64,000 bases of DNA. Origin: Maribacter sp. (lineage in GTDB: Bacteria; Bacteroidota; Bacteroidia; Flavobacteriales; Flavobacteriaceae). The position numbers and the translations under genes are program-made. Shown here in pieces: positions 53,344-62,469 of this stretch (positions are counted from its first letter, which is position 1; each line of letters starts with the position of its first letter). The notes below the pieces were generated by a model. It worked only from the letters and a program-made list of their open reading frames with translations, searched no databases and was not told the origin of the DNA. The DNA lies in NCBI GenBank assembly GCA_024643345.1, contig JAHENB010000002.1:89465-153464 (forward strand), given 5' to 3'.

Positions 53344-53730
53344 ATGAAAAGTAAGATCTCTGCCGTTGAATTATTTCATATGTCTTTTGGTCTTGGTGTA
53401 TCCGAAACCATGCGCGCCAATTTAAGCGTGGAAAAAAACCAACTACGTTACGATTTGATGGCCGAGGAAAATAGGGAATATTTGGAAGCGGCCAACAACA
53501 ATGACATCATAGAGGTTGCCGATGCTCTGGGGGATATGCTTTATATTCTCTGTGGCACCATCCTGGAACACGGAATGCAACATAAGATAGAAGCCGTTTT
53601 TGAAGAAATACAACGCAGTAACATGAGCAAATTGGGGAGTGATGGCAAACCCATTTACCGGGAAGACGGGAAGGTTCTTAAAGGACCCAATTATGTAAAG
53701 CCGAACATCCAAAGTGTTTTGGATAAATAA
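53344..53730 (+). CDS. MazG/HisE-like nucleoside triphosphate pyrophosphohydrolase
   Basis: A 128-residue helical protein of the all-alpha NTP pyrophosphohydrolase superfamily. The metal-binding motifs are EENREYLEA near residue 40 and EVADALGDMLYI near 57 (the ExxE and ExxD pattern). Probably hydrolyses an NTP to an NMP and pyrophosphate, for cleaning the nucleotide pool or for a biosynthetic step. The substrate is unknown. Confidence 0.85.
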   Translation: MKSKISAVELFHMSFGLGVSETMRANLSVEKNQLRYDLMAEENREYLEAANNNDIIEVADALGDMLYILCGTILEHGMQHKIEAVFEEIQRSNMSKLGSDGKPIYREDGKVLKGPNYVKPNIQSVLDK

Positions 53731-53756
53731 AAAGGGGCCTTGGGCCCCTTTTTATT
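53730..53756. terminator. Terminator between the MazG-like gene and ilvE
   Basis: AAGGGGCC (53732-53739) and GGCCCCTT (53743-53750), flanked by A and T runs. It lies between convergent genes. Confidence 0.8.
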
Positions 53757-53773
53757 TTTTAAATCTTTTGTTA

Positions 53774-54835
53774 TTATACCCTATAACGCCATCCGAACGG
53801 ATCTTCTGTGCGGTTATATTGTATGTCGGTTATCCTTTTTTTAAGTCTGGCCCCATAGCTGTTCGCCAGTTCGGGAAGTTCGTAATCTTTGTTGCGATAC
53901 CCGAAACCTGAAATAGGGGAGATTACCGCGGCGGTGCCCGCGCCGAACATTTCCATGAGAGTACCGTTTTTTGCAGCTTCCACCACTTCGGAAACGTTAA
54001 TTTTTCTTACTTCGGTTTGCATTCCTTCGTCTTTGGCGATGTCCAAAATGCTTTTTCTTGTGATTCCGTCCAATATCCTGTCACTGGTTGGCGCCGTGAT
54101 CAATGTATCCTTGATGCGCACAAAGATGTTCATGGCACCTGCTTCCTCGATATATTCATGGGTATTGTCATCGGTCCAGATTACTTGGTTATAGCCCTTT
54201 TGGATCGCCAATTGGGTGGGATAGAATTGCCCTGCATAATTTCCTCCCGCTTTCGCATAACCAACGCCCCCGTTGGCCGATCTTGAATAGGTCTCTTCTA
54301 TCAATACCTTGACCTTTCCAGAAAAATAGGCGCCCGAGGGGGCACTGGCAATGATGAATTTGTACTCATCGGCAGGTGATGCGTGAAAACCCTTGCCCGA
54401 AGCGAACATAAAAGGCCTGATATAAAGGGAACTTCCCTCTTTTTTAGGTATCCAGGCCTCATCTACGCGCAACAAGGTTTTAAGGCCCTCAAGAAAGAAT
54501 TCTTCTGGCAATTCGGGCATGGCCATCCTTTTGGCAGAAATATTGAATCTTTTATGATTGTCCAACGGACGAAAAAGCCAAATGCTGCCCTCTTTATCTT
54601 TATAGGCTTTCATTCCTTCGAAAATCGACTGCCCGTAATGGAAAATCTTGGAAGCGGGATCTAATGATATCGGTTGATAAGGTATGATTTTTGGTAATTC
54701 CCATGCACCATTCCGATAATCGCAAACCAACATATGGTCTGAAAATATATTGCCAAACGATAAATGATCAAAATCAACCTGCCCAATCTTTGAAGATTTA
54801 GTCTTCTCAACAACAATTTGTGCTATACTGTTCAT
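53774..54835 (-). CDS. ilvE: Branched-chain amino acid aminotransferase
   Basis: Transfers amino groups between Val/Leu/Ile and 2-oxoglutarate, with PLP. The 353-residue class IV enzyme has GYAKAGGNYAGQ near residue 200, containing the PLP-linked Lys, and EYIEEAGAMNIF near 231. The C-terminal EMFGAGTAAVISPI fits the family. Substrate binding RPFMFAS near 142 is visible. It is divergent from the DUF4920 gene. Confidence 0.95.
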   Translation of the reverse strand: MNSIAQIVVEKTKSSKIGQVDFDHLSFGNIFSDHMLVCDYRNGAWELPKIIPYQPISLDPASKIFHYGQSIFEGMKAYKDKEGSIWLFRPLDNHKRFNISAKRMAMPELPEEFFLEGLKTLLRVDEAWIPKKEGSSLYIRPFMFASGKGFHASPADEYKFIIASAPSGAYFSGKVKVLIEETYSRSANGGVGYAKAGGNYAGQFYPTQLAIQKGYNQVIWTDDNTHEYIEEAGAMNIFVRIKDTLITAPTSDRILDGITRKSILDIAKDEGMQTEVRKINVSEVVEAAKNGTLMEMFGAGTAAVISPISGFGYRNKDYELPELANSYGARLKKRITDIQYNRTEDPFGWRYRV

Positions 54836-54937
54836 TAGTTCTAAATTTCAAATAAAATTAATGAAATATCCCAACCAGTTCTTCTTTTTTCCTCTAAAAA
54901 TGACCAATTTTACAACTTGGGCGAAAAATTGGCAAAT

Positions 54938-55441
54938 ATGAAAAGAATTAACATTTTACTTGTCTTTACCATGGCCATATGGGCTTCCCAAGGCCAAAAT
55001 TCACAACCGGAAATCGGTAAATTGTCGGCGAAATCTCAGGAATTCGTGACTTTTGGTCAAAAAATTGATGCATCGGGCGTAAAAAACACCGGGGAGATGT
55101 TACAGCACTATGCGCAGTTATCGGTTGGCGATACCATCCTGACCAAGTTCACTGCCACGGTAACCGATGTCTGCAAGGCCAAGGGATGTTGGATGACCCT
55201 TGCGTTGCCCAACGGGCAGCAGGCCATGGTTCGTTTTAAGGATTATGGGTTTTTTATGCCAAAGGATATTTCCGGGAAAGAGGTTATCGTTAATGGTTTG
55301 GCATTCATTGAATTGATGGGTCTGGAAGACCAAAGACACTTTGCCAAAGATGCCGGAAAATCGGATGAAGAAATCAATCGAATTTCTCAGCCAAAGAAAT
55401 CTTACTTGTTCGAAGCCGATGGCGTGCTCTTAAAGCAATAA
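54938..55441 (+). CDS. Secreted DUF4920 protein
   Basis: A 167-residue protein with a signal peptide (MKRINILLVFTMAIWASQGQ). The DUF4920 region contains CKAKGCWMTLAL near residue 83, a conserved Cys pair, and FKDYGFFMPKD near 104. This resembles a small OB- or NlpE-like fold. I chose ATG at 54938, seven codons after an earlier in-frame ATG that is not part of the signal peptide. It is followed by mnmD after 1 nt. Confidence 0.85.
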   Translation: MKRINILLVFTMAIWASQGQNSQPEIGKLSAKSQEFVTFGQKIDASGVKNTGEMLQHYAQLSVGDTILTKFTATVTDVCKAKGCWMTLALPNGQQAMVRFKDYGFFMPKDISGKEVIVNGLAFIELMGLEDQRHFAKDAGKSDEEINRISQPKKSYLFEADGVLLKQ

Positions 55442-55442
55442 T

Positions 55443-56105
55443 TTGAAACGCGAAATCATCACCACTGCCGATGGCTCGAGCACCATACGTATAGCCGATT
55501 GGGACGAAACCTACCATTCAAGGCATGGTGCCATCCAAGAAGCGTACCATGTGTTCATCAAAAATGGGCTATCCGTTGTAAACAAACCGGTACTTGCGAT
55601 TCTTGAAATCGGATTTGGGACGGGCCTAAACGCCTTGATCACTTTGCTGGAAGGATCTAAACGACATACCCACATTCATTATACCGGCGTTGAGGCTTAT
55701 CCTGTGGTCGAAAGCGAATTGCAAAAGCTCAATTATATCAAAGCTTTGCAAATGGAAGACAAGACCCAAGAGTTCAACCTTATGCATATGGCACCTTGGG
55801 GTCTCGATGTACAGATATCCGAATATTTTGTGCTTCACAAACTAAAGAAGGATTTTGCCGAAATCTCCGATTTTCAGAAGTACGATTTGGTCTACTATGA
55901 TGCTTTTGGTGCCAGGGTGCAACCTGAACTCTGGTCCGAGGCCATGTTCTTAAAAATGTTCAACGCGATGAAAACCGATGGCGTTTTGGTCACCTATGCA
56001 GCTAAGGGTAGTGTGCGAAGGGCGATGCAGTCTGTAGGTTTTACAGTGGAACGCCTTCCAGGCCCCCCGGGAAAACGGGAAATGTTGCGGGCGACCAAGT
56101 TTTAA
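55443..56105 (+). CDS. mnmD: tRNA (mnm5s2U34)-methyltransferase
   Basis: A 220-residue SAM-dependent methyltransferase that completes the mnm5 modification at wobble U34 of some tRNAs. The SAM motif is LEIGFGTGLNAL near residue 57 and YDLVYYDAFGARVQPELWSE near 144. The start is a TTG, one base after the preceding stop, so the two genes are co-transcribed. It corresponds to the MnmC methylase domain without the oxidase domain, as in many bacteria. Confidence 0.9.
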   Translation: MKREIITTADGSSTIRIADWDETYHSRHGAIQEAYHVFIKNGLSVVNKPVLAILEIGFGTGLNALITLLEGSKRHTHIHYTGVEAYPVVESELQKLNYIKALQMEDKTQEFNLMHMAPWGLDVQISEYFVLHKLKKDFAEISDFQKYDLVYYDAFGARVQPELWSEAMFLKMFNAMKTDGVLVTYAAKGSVRRAMQSVGFTVERLPGPPGKREMLRATKF

Positions 56106-56208
56106 CAATGGAAGCATTTGGAAATTAATTCCTACACAACATTAACTTGTCTTTAACCAACACTGTTAAATCGGAATTAAACCTGCATTCGATTTCTTTT
56201 AAAACCTA

Positions 56209-56216
56209 TACTTTTG
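56209..56216 (+). promoter_or_regulatory. TAnnTTTG element immediately before the start codon
   Basis: TACTTTTG ends 4 nt before the ATG at 56221. With a normal spacing, transcription would begin at the ATG, giving a leaderless mRNA. Confidence 0.55.
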
Positions 56217-56220
56217 AGTC

Positions 56221-57177
56221 ATGAAGATTTTAATCACAGGGGCCACCGGGCTTATCGGCAGTGAAATAACGTCTCAATGCCATCAACATAACATATCGGT
56301 TCATTATTTGACTACCAGTACCGATAAACTGGTGTCAAACGAAAACCATAAAGGATTTTATTGGAACCCGACAACGGGCGAGATCGATGGGAAATGTTTT
56401 GAAGGGGTTACGGCCATTATCAATTTGGCAGGTGCAAGCATTTCAAGGCGTTGGACCAAGAAGTACAAGGCCGAGATATTGAACAGCCGCATCAATGCCT
56501 TGCGAACGTTAAACGAGGGGCTCAAGCAAAGCGATACCCGTAAAATCAAATCCTTCGTATCTGCATCGGCAATAGGCATTTACCCCAATTCATTGTCAAA
56601 TTATTATGAAGAAACCGAATCTGGAGTCGATGACAGCTTTTTGGGCGAGGTGGTAAAACGATGGGAAAAAGAGGCCGATACCTTCGAATCGTATGGATTT
56701 TCAGTCTCCAAAATACGCATTGGGCTCGTGATGGCCAGTGATGGAGGAGCCTTGCCAGAGATGGCCAAACCCATAAAATATGGTCTGGGCGCGGCCTTCG
56801 GGGCAGGTACCCAATGGCAATCTTGGATACATGTCAGCGATTTGGCGCGTATGTTCCTTTACGTAATCGAAAATCAATTAAAAGGGGTATACAACGGTGT
56901 TGGCCCCAATCCGGTGACCAACCTTAAATTGACCAAGGAGTTGGCAAGGGTTTTGAATAAGCCATTGATTTTACCCAATATCCCAAAGTTTGTTATGCAG
57001 ACGGCATTGGGGGAGATGTCCTATATTTTGTTCAACAGCCAGCGTGTGAGTTCCAAAAAAATAGAGGAAGAAGGTTTTGTATTTAGCTATCAGAATATAT
57101 GCAGGGCCCTGGAAGATTTAGTTGGTAAATCTGGAACAAATTCTTCAAAAGCCCTTTATACCAAGGAATACGTTTGA
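56221..57177 (+). CDS. TIGR01777-family NAD(P)-dependent epimerase/oxidoreductase-like protein
   Basis: A 318-residue Rossmann-fold protein. The N-terminal motif GATGLIGSE at 7-15 binds the nucleotide. It matches the TIGR01777 family by ISRRWTKKYKAEIL with SRI near 75-92, and by a C-terminal DUF1731-like region near 245-300. The reaction is not established for this family. It may be translated from a leaderless mRNA. Confidence 0.9.
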   Translation: MKILITGATGLIGSEITSQCHQHNISVHYLTTSTDKLVSNENHKGFYWNPTTGEIDGKCFEGVTAIINLAGASISRRWTKKYKAEILNSRINALRTLNEGLKQSDTRKIKSFVSASAIGIYPNSLSNYYEETESGVDDSFLGEVVKRWEKEADTFESYGFSVSKIRIGLVMASDGGALPEMAKPIKYGLGAAFGAGTQWQSWIHVSDLARMFLYVIENQLKGVYNGVGPNPVTNLKLTKELARVLNKPLILPNIPKFVMQTALGEMSYILFNSQRVSSKKIEEEGFVFSYQNICRALEDLVGKSGTNSSKALYTKEYV

Positions 57178-57246
57178 TAAAAGAATGTTGCACTTTACCG
57201 TTTTTTTTAATTATCCGCCCTGTGCGGATATTTTATTAAGTGACAT

Positions 57247-57279
57247 TTTGACATTTTAATAAAATTGGCAGTACTTTTG
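57247..57279 (+). promoter_or_regulatory. Promoter for grpE-dnaJ
   Basis: TTTG (57247-57250), 21-nt spacer, TACTTTTG (57272-57279), then the grpE ATG 33 nt later. This is the best match to the Bacteroidota promoter consensus in the window together with the tRNA-Glu promoter. Confidence 0.7.
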
Positions 57280-57312
57280 CCATCCCTGTAAAGGAAAAAT
57301 AAGATTAATTTC

Positions 57313-57864
57313 ATGAGTGATTTACAAAATGAGGAAGATTGGGACGAAACTACTCCCGATACGACCCTTAATACAGAGGATGACGACCCAGAGCTAAATG
57401 GGGGAGGAGTCTTAAGCCCGGAAGCGGAAATACAAGAAGCACTGGCCAAGGAAAAAGAAAAATTCTTGCGTTTGTTTGCCGAATTTGAAAACTACAAGAA
57501 GCGCACGTCCAAAGAGCGGTTGGAATTGTTCAGAACGGCAGGGCAGGAAGTAATGGTTTCATTGTTACCCGTACTGGATGACTTCGAAAGGGCGATGAAA
57601 GAACTTTCAAAAAACAACGACGAGGAAACTTTCAAGGGTGTGGAACTCATTCAGAACAAACTTAAAGAGACCCTTAGATCAAAAGGTTTACAGGAAATTG
57701 GCACCAAAGTGGGAGATGCCTTCGATCCTGATGTACATGATGCCATCACCCAAATTCCGGCTCCGAACAAAAAAATGATTGGCAAAATCATCGATGTGGT
57801 GGAAAAAGGTTTTTCATTAGGGGATAAAATAATTCGACACCCAAAAGTCGTGGTCGGTAACTAG
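57313..57864 (+). CDS. grpE: Nucleotide exchange factor GrpE
   Basis: Releases ADP from DnaK in the heat-shock chaperone cycle. The 183-residue protein has an acidic N-terminal tail, a long coiled-coil helix (about 45-110) with AEFENYKKRTSKERLELF near residue 56, and the C-terminal beta domain with GDAFDPDVHDAITQIP near 137. It is upstream of dnaJ by 9 nt. Confidence 0.95.
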   Translation: MSDLQNEEDWDETTPDTTLNTEDDDPELNGGGVLSPEAEIQEALAKEKEKFLRLFAEFENYKKRTSKERLELFRTAGQEVMVSLLPVLDDFERAMKELSKNNDEETFKGVELIQNKLKETLRSKGLQEIGTKVGDAFDPDVHDAITQIPAPNKKMIGKIIDVVEKGFSLGDKIIRHPKVVVGN

Positions 57865-57873
57865 TAATTGCAT

Positions 57874-58992
57874 ATGAAAGAAGATTATTACGACATACTG
57901 GGCATTAACAAAGGGGCTTCCAGTGCCGAAATCAAAAAGGCATACCGAAAAAAGGCAATAGAGCACCATCCCGATAAAAATCCAGGGGACCCAAAAGCGG
58001 AGGAACAGTTCAAGAAGGCTGCTGAAGCCTATGAGGTATTGAGCGATTCCGATAAAAAATCGCGTTATGACCAATTCGGTCATGCGGCCTTTGAAGGAGG
58101 GGGTTTTGGCGGCGGCGGGATGAATATGGAAGATATTTTCAGTCAGTTTGGTGATATTTTTGGCAGTGCTTTTGGTGGCGGAGGTTTTAGCGGATTTGGC
58201 GGTTTTGGCGGTGGTGGTCAGCGACGCGTAAAGGGCAGTAATCTGCGTATTCGCGTAAAATTGAACCTTGAGGAAGTGGCGCATGGTGTCGAGAAGAAGG
58301 TAAAGGTTCGTCGAAAGGTCCAGGCTGAAGGTGTAAGCTTTAAAACATGCAGTACATGTGGCGGTAGGGGTCAAGTGACCAAGATCACCAATACCATTTT
58401 GGGCAGAATGCAGACCGCAGCGGCCTGCAACGTATGTGGAGGGAGTGGACAAATACTGGATAAAAGACCATCTGATGCAGATGCCGATGGTTTAAAGATT
58501 TTTGAAGAAACCGTATCGATCAAAATACCCGCAGGGGTGGAAGAAGGCATGCAGCTCAAAGTAAGCGGTAAAGGAAATGAAGCCCCCGGGAATGGTGTTC
58601 CTGGAGATTTATTGGTGGCCATTGAGACCGAAGACCACGATACTTTGAAACGTGAAGGCGATAATTTGCATTATGACCTCTATATCAGTATTTCTGAGGC
58701 GGTCTTGGGAACCTCCAAAGAAATCGATTCCGTTGGGGGAAAAGTAAGGATTAAGTTGGAACCTGGAATACAATCCGGTAAAATACTCAGATTGAGGGGC
58801 AAGGGGATTTCTAACCTCAATGGATATGGCAGCGGGGACTTGCTGGTTCATATCAATGTCTGGACCCCCAAAGAACTCAATAAAGAACAGCGGGAGTTCT
58901 TTGAACGAATGCAGGAGCATGATAACTTTGTTCCTAAACCAGAAAAATCTGACAAATCTTTCTTTGAGAAGGTTAAAGATATGTTCTCATAG
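57874..58992 (+). CDS. dnaJ: Chaperone DnaJ with reduced zinc-binding domain
   Basis: Co-chaperone that stimulates DnaK. The 372-residue protein has a J domain with HPD at 32-34, and a Gly/Phe-rich linker (74-115). The zinc-binding domain has only two of the usual four CxxCxGxG motifs, at 159-166 and 185-192, so it can bind one zinc at most in the known manner. The C-terminal beta domains follow. The ATG at 57874 gives MKEDYYDILG; the earlier in-frame ATG adds two residues only. Confidence 0.95.
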   Translation: MKEDYYDILGINKGASSAEIKKAYRKKAIEHHPDKNPGDPKAEEQFKKAAEAYEVLSDSDKKSRYDQFGHAAFEGGGFGGGGMNMEDIFSQFGDIFGSAFGGGGFSGFGGFGGGGQRRVKGSNLRIRVKLNLEEVAHGVEKKVKVRRKVQAEGVSFKTCSTCGGRGQVTKITNTILGRMQTAAACNVCGGSGQILDKRPSDADADGLKIFEETVSIKIPAGVEEGMQLKVSGKGNEAPGNGVPGDLLVAIETEDHDTLKREGDNLHYDLYISISEAVLGTSKEIDSVGGKVRIKLEPGIQSGKILRLRGKGISNLNGYGSGDLLVHINVWTPKELNKEQREFFERMQEHDNFVPKPEKSDKSFFEKVKDMFS

Positions 58993-59083
58993 CACATTTT
59001 AATTTCACTTTTAAAATAAAAACGTATATTTGGCCTAGTGTTGGGATACCAATACTAATTTTCTTTTTCATAGCAATTTTTTT

Positions 59084-59114
59084 CCCATCCTTATTCATTT
59101 AAGGGTGGGTTTTG
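59084..59114 (+). terminator. Probable terminator after dnaJ
   Basis: CCCATCCTTA (59084-59093) pairs with TTAAGGGTGGG (59099-59109) with one mismatch, then TTTTG. The flanking 300 bp between dnaJ and the ABC genes has no gene. A 6-bp palindrome ATTCCA-AAA-TGGAAT lies at 59243-59257. Confidence 0.55.
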
Positions 59115-59270
59115 TTATTCTAGGGCATAGGGAAGGTCACTCAAGGTGTAAATGGTATGATTTGAGGTTTCATTAGATATAATGTTTGAATCATTTTGAC
59201 CATTCCATAGAATCCCAATTTCCAAGACCTAATAGGCGTTAAATTCCAAAATGGAATAGATCCATTTCTC

Positions 59271-59278
59271 TATCTTTG
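59271..59278 (+). promoter_or_regulatory. TAnnTTTG promoter element for the ABC-2 operon
   Basis: TATCTTTG ends 14 nt before the ATG at 59293. Confidence 0.5.
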
Positions 59279-59292
59279 ACAAAATTGCTTGA

Positions 59293-60225
59293 ATGAATAC
59301 TATTTTGGTAACCAACGAGGTTTCTAAAGACTTTGGAACCTTTAAGGCCCTTGACAAGATTTCCTTGGAAATCCCCAAAAATAGCATATACGGACTTCTC
59401 GGTCCCAATGGTGCTGGCAAAACAACCCTGATCAGGATCATCAACCAAATCACATACCCAGACAGTGGCACCGTTTATTTTGATGGCGAAAAACTAAAAC
59501 CGGAACATATTGCTCTGATCGGATATTTACCGGAAGAAAGGGGCCTTTACAAAAGTATGAAGGTGGGCGAACAGGTCTTGTACCTGGCTCAGCTAAAAGG
59601 ATTGACAAAAACGGAGGCCAAGAAAAGACTGAAATATTGGTTCGACAGACTTGACATAGGGGATTGGTGGAATAAAAAAATTCAGGAGCTCTCTAAGGGA
59701 ATGGCACAAAAGATTCAGTTTATCGTAACGGTTTTACATGAACCGAAACTATTGATTTTTGACGAGCCCTTTAGTGGTTTTGACCCCATTAACGCCAATT
59801 TGATCAAAGATGAAATTATTCATTTAAAGGAAAAGGGTGCCTCCATCATATTTTCGACCCATCGCATGGAATCGGTGGAAGAATTATGTGAGCATATTGC
59901 CTTGATACACAAAGCGGAGAAAATTTTGGATGGAAAACTCTCCGATATTAAACGAGCCTATAAAAATAATAGTTTTCATATAGGTATGACAACCACGAAG
60001 GGGGAGGAGCTGCTCAAGGAAATCTCGGAAAAATTTTCCCTTTCCGCATCGCATTATAATCAAATTGAGGCCCAGCTCAATATTACGGTTCAGATGCATT
60101 CAGAAGATTCCAGTGAATTGTTGACCTATCTGTCGAGCAAAGCCAACGTAAACCGTTTTGAGGAAAAAATTCCTTCAGTCAGCGAAATTTTTATACAAAC
60201 CGTTCAAAGTAAAGGTAAATCATGA
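59293..60225 (+). CDS. ABC-2 type transporter, ATP-binding subunit
   Basis: A 310-residue ATPase. Walker A LGPNGAGKTT near residue 36, signature LSKGMAQK near 136, Walker B LLIFDEPFSGFDP near 154. The C-terminal extension of about 90 residues beyond the core is typical of NatA-like proteins. It pairs with the permease that overlaps its stop by 4 nt. The cargo is unknown. Confidence 0.93.
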   Translation: MNTILVTNEVSKDFGTFKALDKISLEIPKNSIYGLLGPNGAGKTTLIRIINQITYPDSGTVYFDGEKLKPEHIALIGYLPEERGLYKSMKVGEQVLYLAQLKGLTKTEAKKRLKYWFDRLDIGDWWNKKIQELSKGMAQKIQFIVTVLHEPKLLIFDEPFSGFDPINANLIKDEIIHLKEKGASIIFSTHRMESVEELCEHIALIHKAEKILDGKLSDIKRAYKNNSFHIGMTTTKGEELLKEISEKFSLSASHYNQIEAQLNITVQMHSEDSSELLTYLSSKANVNRFEEKIPSVSEIFIQTVQSKGKS

Positions 60226-61562
60226 GTAAGCTGCTTTTGATCATCAAGCGTGAGTATTTGGCAAAGGTCAGAAACAAATCATTTGTGGTCATGACCTTCC
60301 TGAGTCCAATATTGATGGTAGGCATGGTGGTCTTGATCGCCTATTTGACCAAAGTGAACGATAGTGAGAAAAGGATCATTGGAATTTTGAATAACAGCGA
60401 CTATTTTTCGAACGATTTTAACACTACGGAGAGTATGTCGTTTGTTCGTTTCAAGGGAATCAGTTTGGAATCTGCAAAAGACTCCACTGAAAATATGGGC
60501 TATTCGGGAATATTGTTCATCCCAAAGGCGGTGAACTTGGAGGAGGTGGCCAAAAATTCATTCTTTTATTCAAAAGGGGCGCCCAGTACAGTTGTAATAG
60601 ATAAGCTTGAATCGGTTTTCAAAGAGCGTCTGCGGCAACGAAGACTTCAGGAAATGGAGGTTTCTACAACTGATTTGGCTGCATTGGACAGTCATTTTGA
60701 AATCAATACCGCTTCCTTTTCCGGAGAACAGAACCTCAAGGGAATCAATGAGATCAAGGCTTTTATAGGAGGCGGGTTTGGATATTTGATCATGATGTTC
60801 ATTATCATCTATGGCGGTTTTGTAATGAGGAGCGTCATCGAAGAAAAGACCAGTCGTATTATTGAAGTGATCATTTCATCGGTCAAACCCTTTCAATTGA
60901 TGCTCGGTAAAATTATTGGCACCTCTTTGGCGGGAATTACCCAATTTGCCATTTGGATCGTTTCGGCGAGCTTCCTTTTGTTTTTGGCGCTTGCCATATT
61001 CGATATCGAACCCAATACGATCAATCCGGGCCAAGAATTACTTTCAGGAGCCGCTGATAATTTGGCCCCGCCCATTCCTTCGGCCAATGAAACGATGATG
61101 TTGTACACCCAAGAATTATTTAACATTCCATGGCTCATGCTTTTGAGCTTTTTTCTGGTTTATTTTGTTTTGGGTTATTTGATCTATAGTTCTATTTATG
61201 CTGCCATAGGTGCAGCGGTGGATAACGAAACCGATACCCAGCAATTTATTTTTCCGATCATTTTGCCGCTGATGTTGGCGATATATGTGGGCTTCTTTTC
61301 GGTTTTCGGAAATCCCCACGGGCCCATTGCGGTTGGTTTTTCCCTGTTCCCGCTCACTTCGCCCATCGTAATGATGATGCGTTTGCCGGGGGGCATTGGG
61401 GAAGGGGGCGTTCCCATTTGGCAATTACTTGCCTCTATCGTACTTTTGATTGGAACATTTATCGGAATTGTTTGGCTGGCCGCAAAAATTTATCGTGTCG
61501 GTATATTGATGTACGGAAAAAAGCCAAGTTATAGGGAACTGTTCAAATGGTTAAAATATTGA
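60222..61562 (+). CDS. ABC-2 type transporter, permease subunit (NatB-like)
   Basis: A 446-residue inner-membrane protein. One N-terminal helix (about 20-40) is followed by a large extracytoplasmic region (40-180) and then about five helices. EEKTSRIIEVIISSVKPFQLMLGKIIG near residue 206 is the typical NatB region. Acts with the upstream ATPase, possibly exporting sodium or a small molecule. It is followed 1 nt later by the MscS-type channel. Confidence 0.92.
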   Translation: MSKLLLIIKREYLAKVRNKSFVVMTFLSPILMVGMVVLIAYLTKVNDSEKRIIGILNNSDYFSNDFNTTESMSFVRFKGISLESAKDSTENMGYSGILFIPKAVNLEEVAKNSFFYSKGAPSTVVIDKLESVFKERLRQRRLQEMEVSTTDLAALDSHFEINTASFSGEQNLKGINEIKAFIGGGFGYLIMMFIIIYGGFVMRSVIEEKTSRIIEVIISSVKPFQLMLGKIIGTSLAGITQFAIWIVSASFLLFLALAIFDIEPNTINPGQELLSGAADNLAPPIPSANETMMLYTQELFNIPWLMLLSFFLVYFVLGYLIYSSIYAAIGAAVDNETDTQQFIFPIILPLMLAIYVGFFSVFGNPHGPIAVGFSLFPLTSPIVMMMRLPGGIGEGGVPIWQLLASIVLLIGTFIGIVWLAAKIYRVGILMYGKKPSYRELFKWLKY

Positions 61563-61563
61563 T

Positions 61564-62469
61564 ATGGAACAATTGGAAAATATATTTTCCTGGCTCAAGC
61601 ATCTTCTGAGTTATAAGATATATGATGGTGAAAGTGCAATCATCAGCGTGGGAACGCTGCTACTCATCATTATTGGCCTATTGATCACCTCGTTGATCTT
61701 GAAAATTGTCCATAAACTGGTTACCGCCAAATTGCCCGAAGCGGACAAGAACAAGTTCGTAAGCATATTTAGTTTTCTCAAATACCTTCTTTACATATTT
61801 GTGGTTGTCACGGTACTTCACACCTCAGGGATCAATCTTACCGTATTGTTGACAGCTTCGGCGGCGCTCTTCGTTGGTTTGGGCTTTGCACTACAATATC
61901 TTTTTCAGGATATCATCTCCGGCATCTTGATCATCTTGGACCAATCCCTGCACGTGGGCGATGTAATCGAAGTGGAAGACAAAGTGGCCAAAGTCTTTGA
62001 AATTCGTTTGAGAACTACGCGTGCCCTCACCAGGGACGATAAAGTCGTGGTAATCCCCAATCATATCTTTCTGACCAACAGTATCTATAATTATACCCAG
62101 AACCATCCTTCCACAAGGGAATCGGTTAAGGTGGGCGTAGCATATGGCAGCAATGTTGGTTTAGTCACCAGAATTCTCGAAGATGTCGCAAATAATCAAA
62201 AAGGAATACTAAAAAACCCCAAACCCTTTGTGCAATTTGATGATTTTGGAGATTCTGCCTTGATGTTCTCCCTCAATTTTTTTATCAACGATAGTTTTGG
62301 GGATCCAAAATTAAAAAGTCAGATGCGATATGCCATAGATGCCAAGTTCAGGGAAAACAGTGTCGTAATTCCCTTTCCCCAGCGCGATGTGCACGTATAT
62401 CAGCAAAGCCCGTTTCAACATACTGCGGTAGAAAACTCAACTGAGGAATGGGGATTGGGAGAGGATTGA
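61564..62469 (+). CDS. Small-conductance mechanosensitive channel, MscS family
   Basis: A 301-residue inner-membrane channel that opens on membrane tension. Three N-terminal helices include the pore helix with ASAALFVGLGFALQYLFQDIISG near residue 98. The MscS beta domain has GDVIEVEDKVAKVFEIRLRTT near 134. The C-terminal domain follows with the usual alpha/beta pattern. It is co-transcribed with the ABC-2 genes and its end overlaps the next gene by 22 nt. Confidence 0.93.
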   Translation: MEQLENIFSWLKHLLSYKIYDGESAIISVGTLLLIIIGLLITSLILKIVHKLVTAKLPEADKNKFVSIFSFLKYLLYIFVVVTVLHTSGINLTVLLTASAALFVGLGFALQYLFQDIISGILIILDQSLHVGDVIEVEDKVAKVFEIRLRTTRALTRDDKVVVIPNHIFLTNSIYNYTQNHPSTRESVKVGVAYGSNVGLVTRILEDVANNQKGILKNPKPFVQFDDFGDSALMFSLNFFINDSFGDPKLKSQMRYAIDAKFRENSVVIPFPQRDVHVYQQSPFQHTAVENSTEEWGLGED

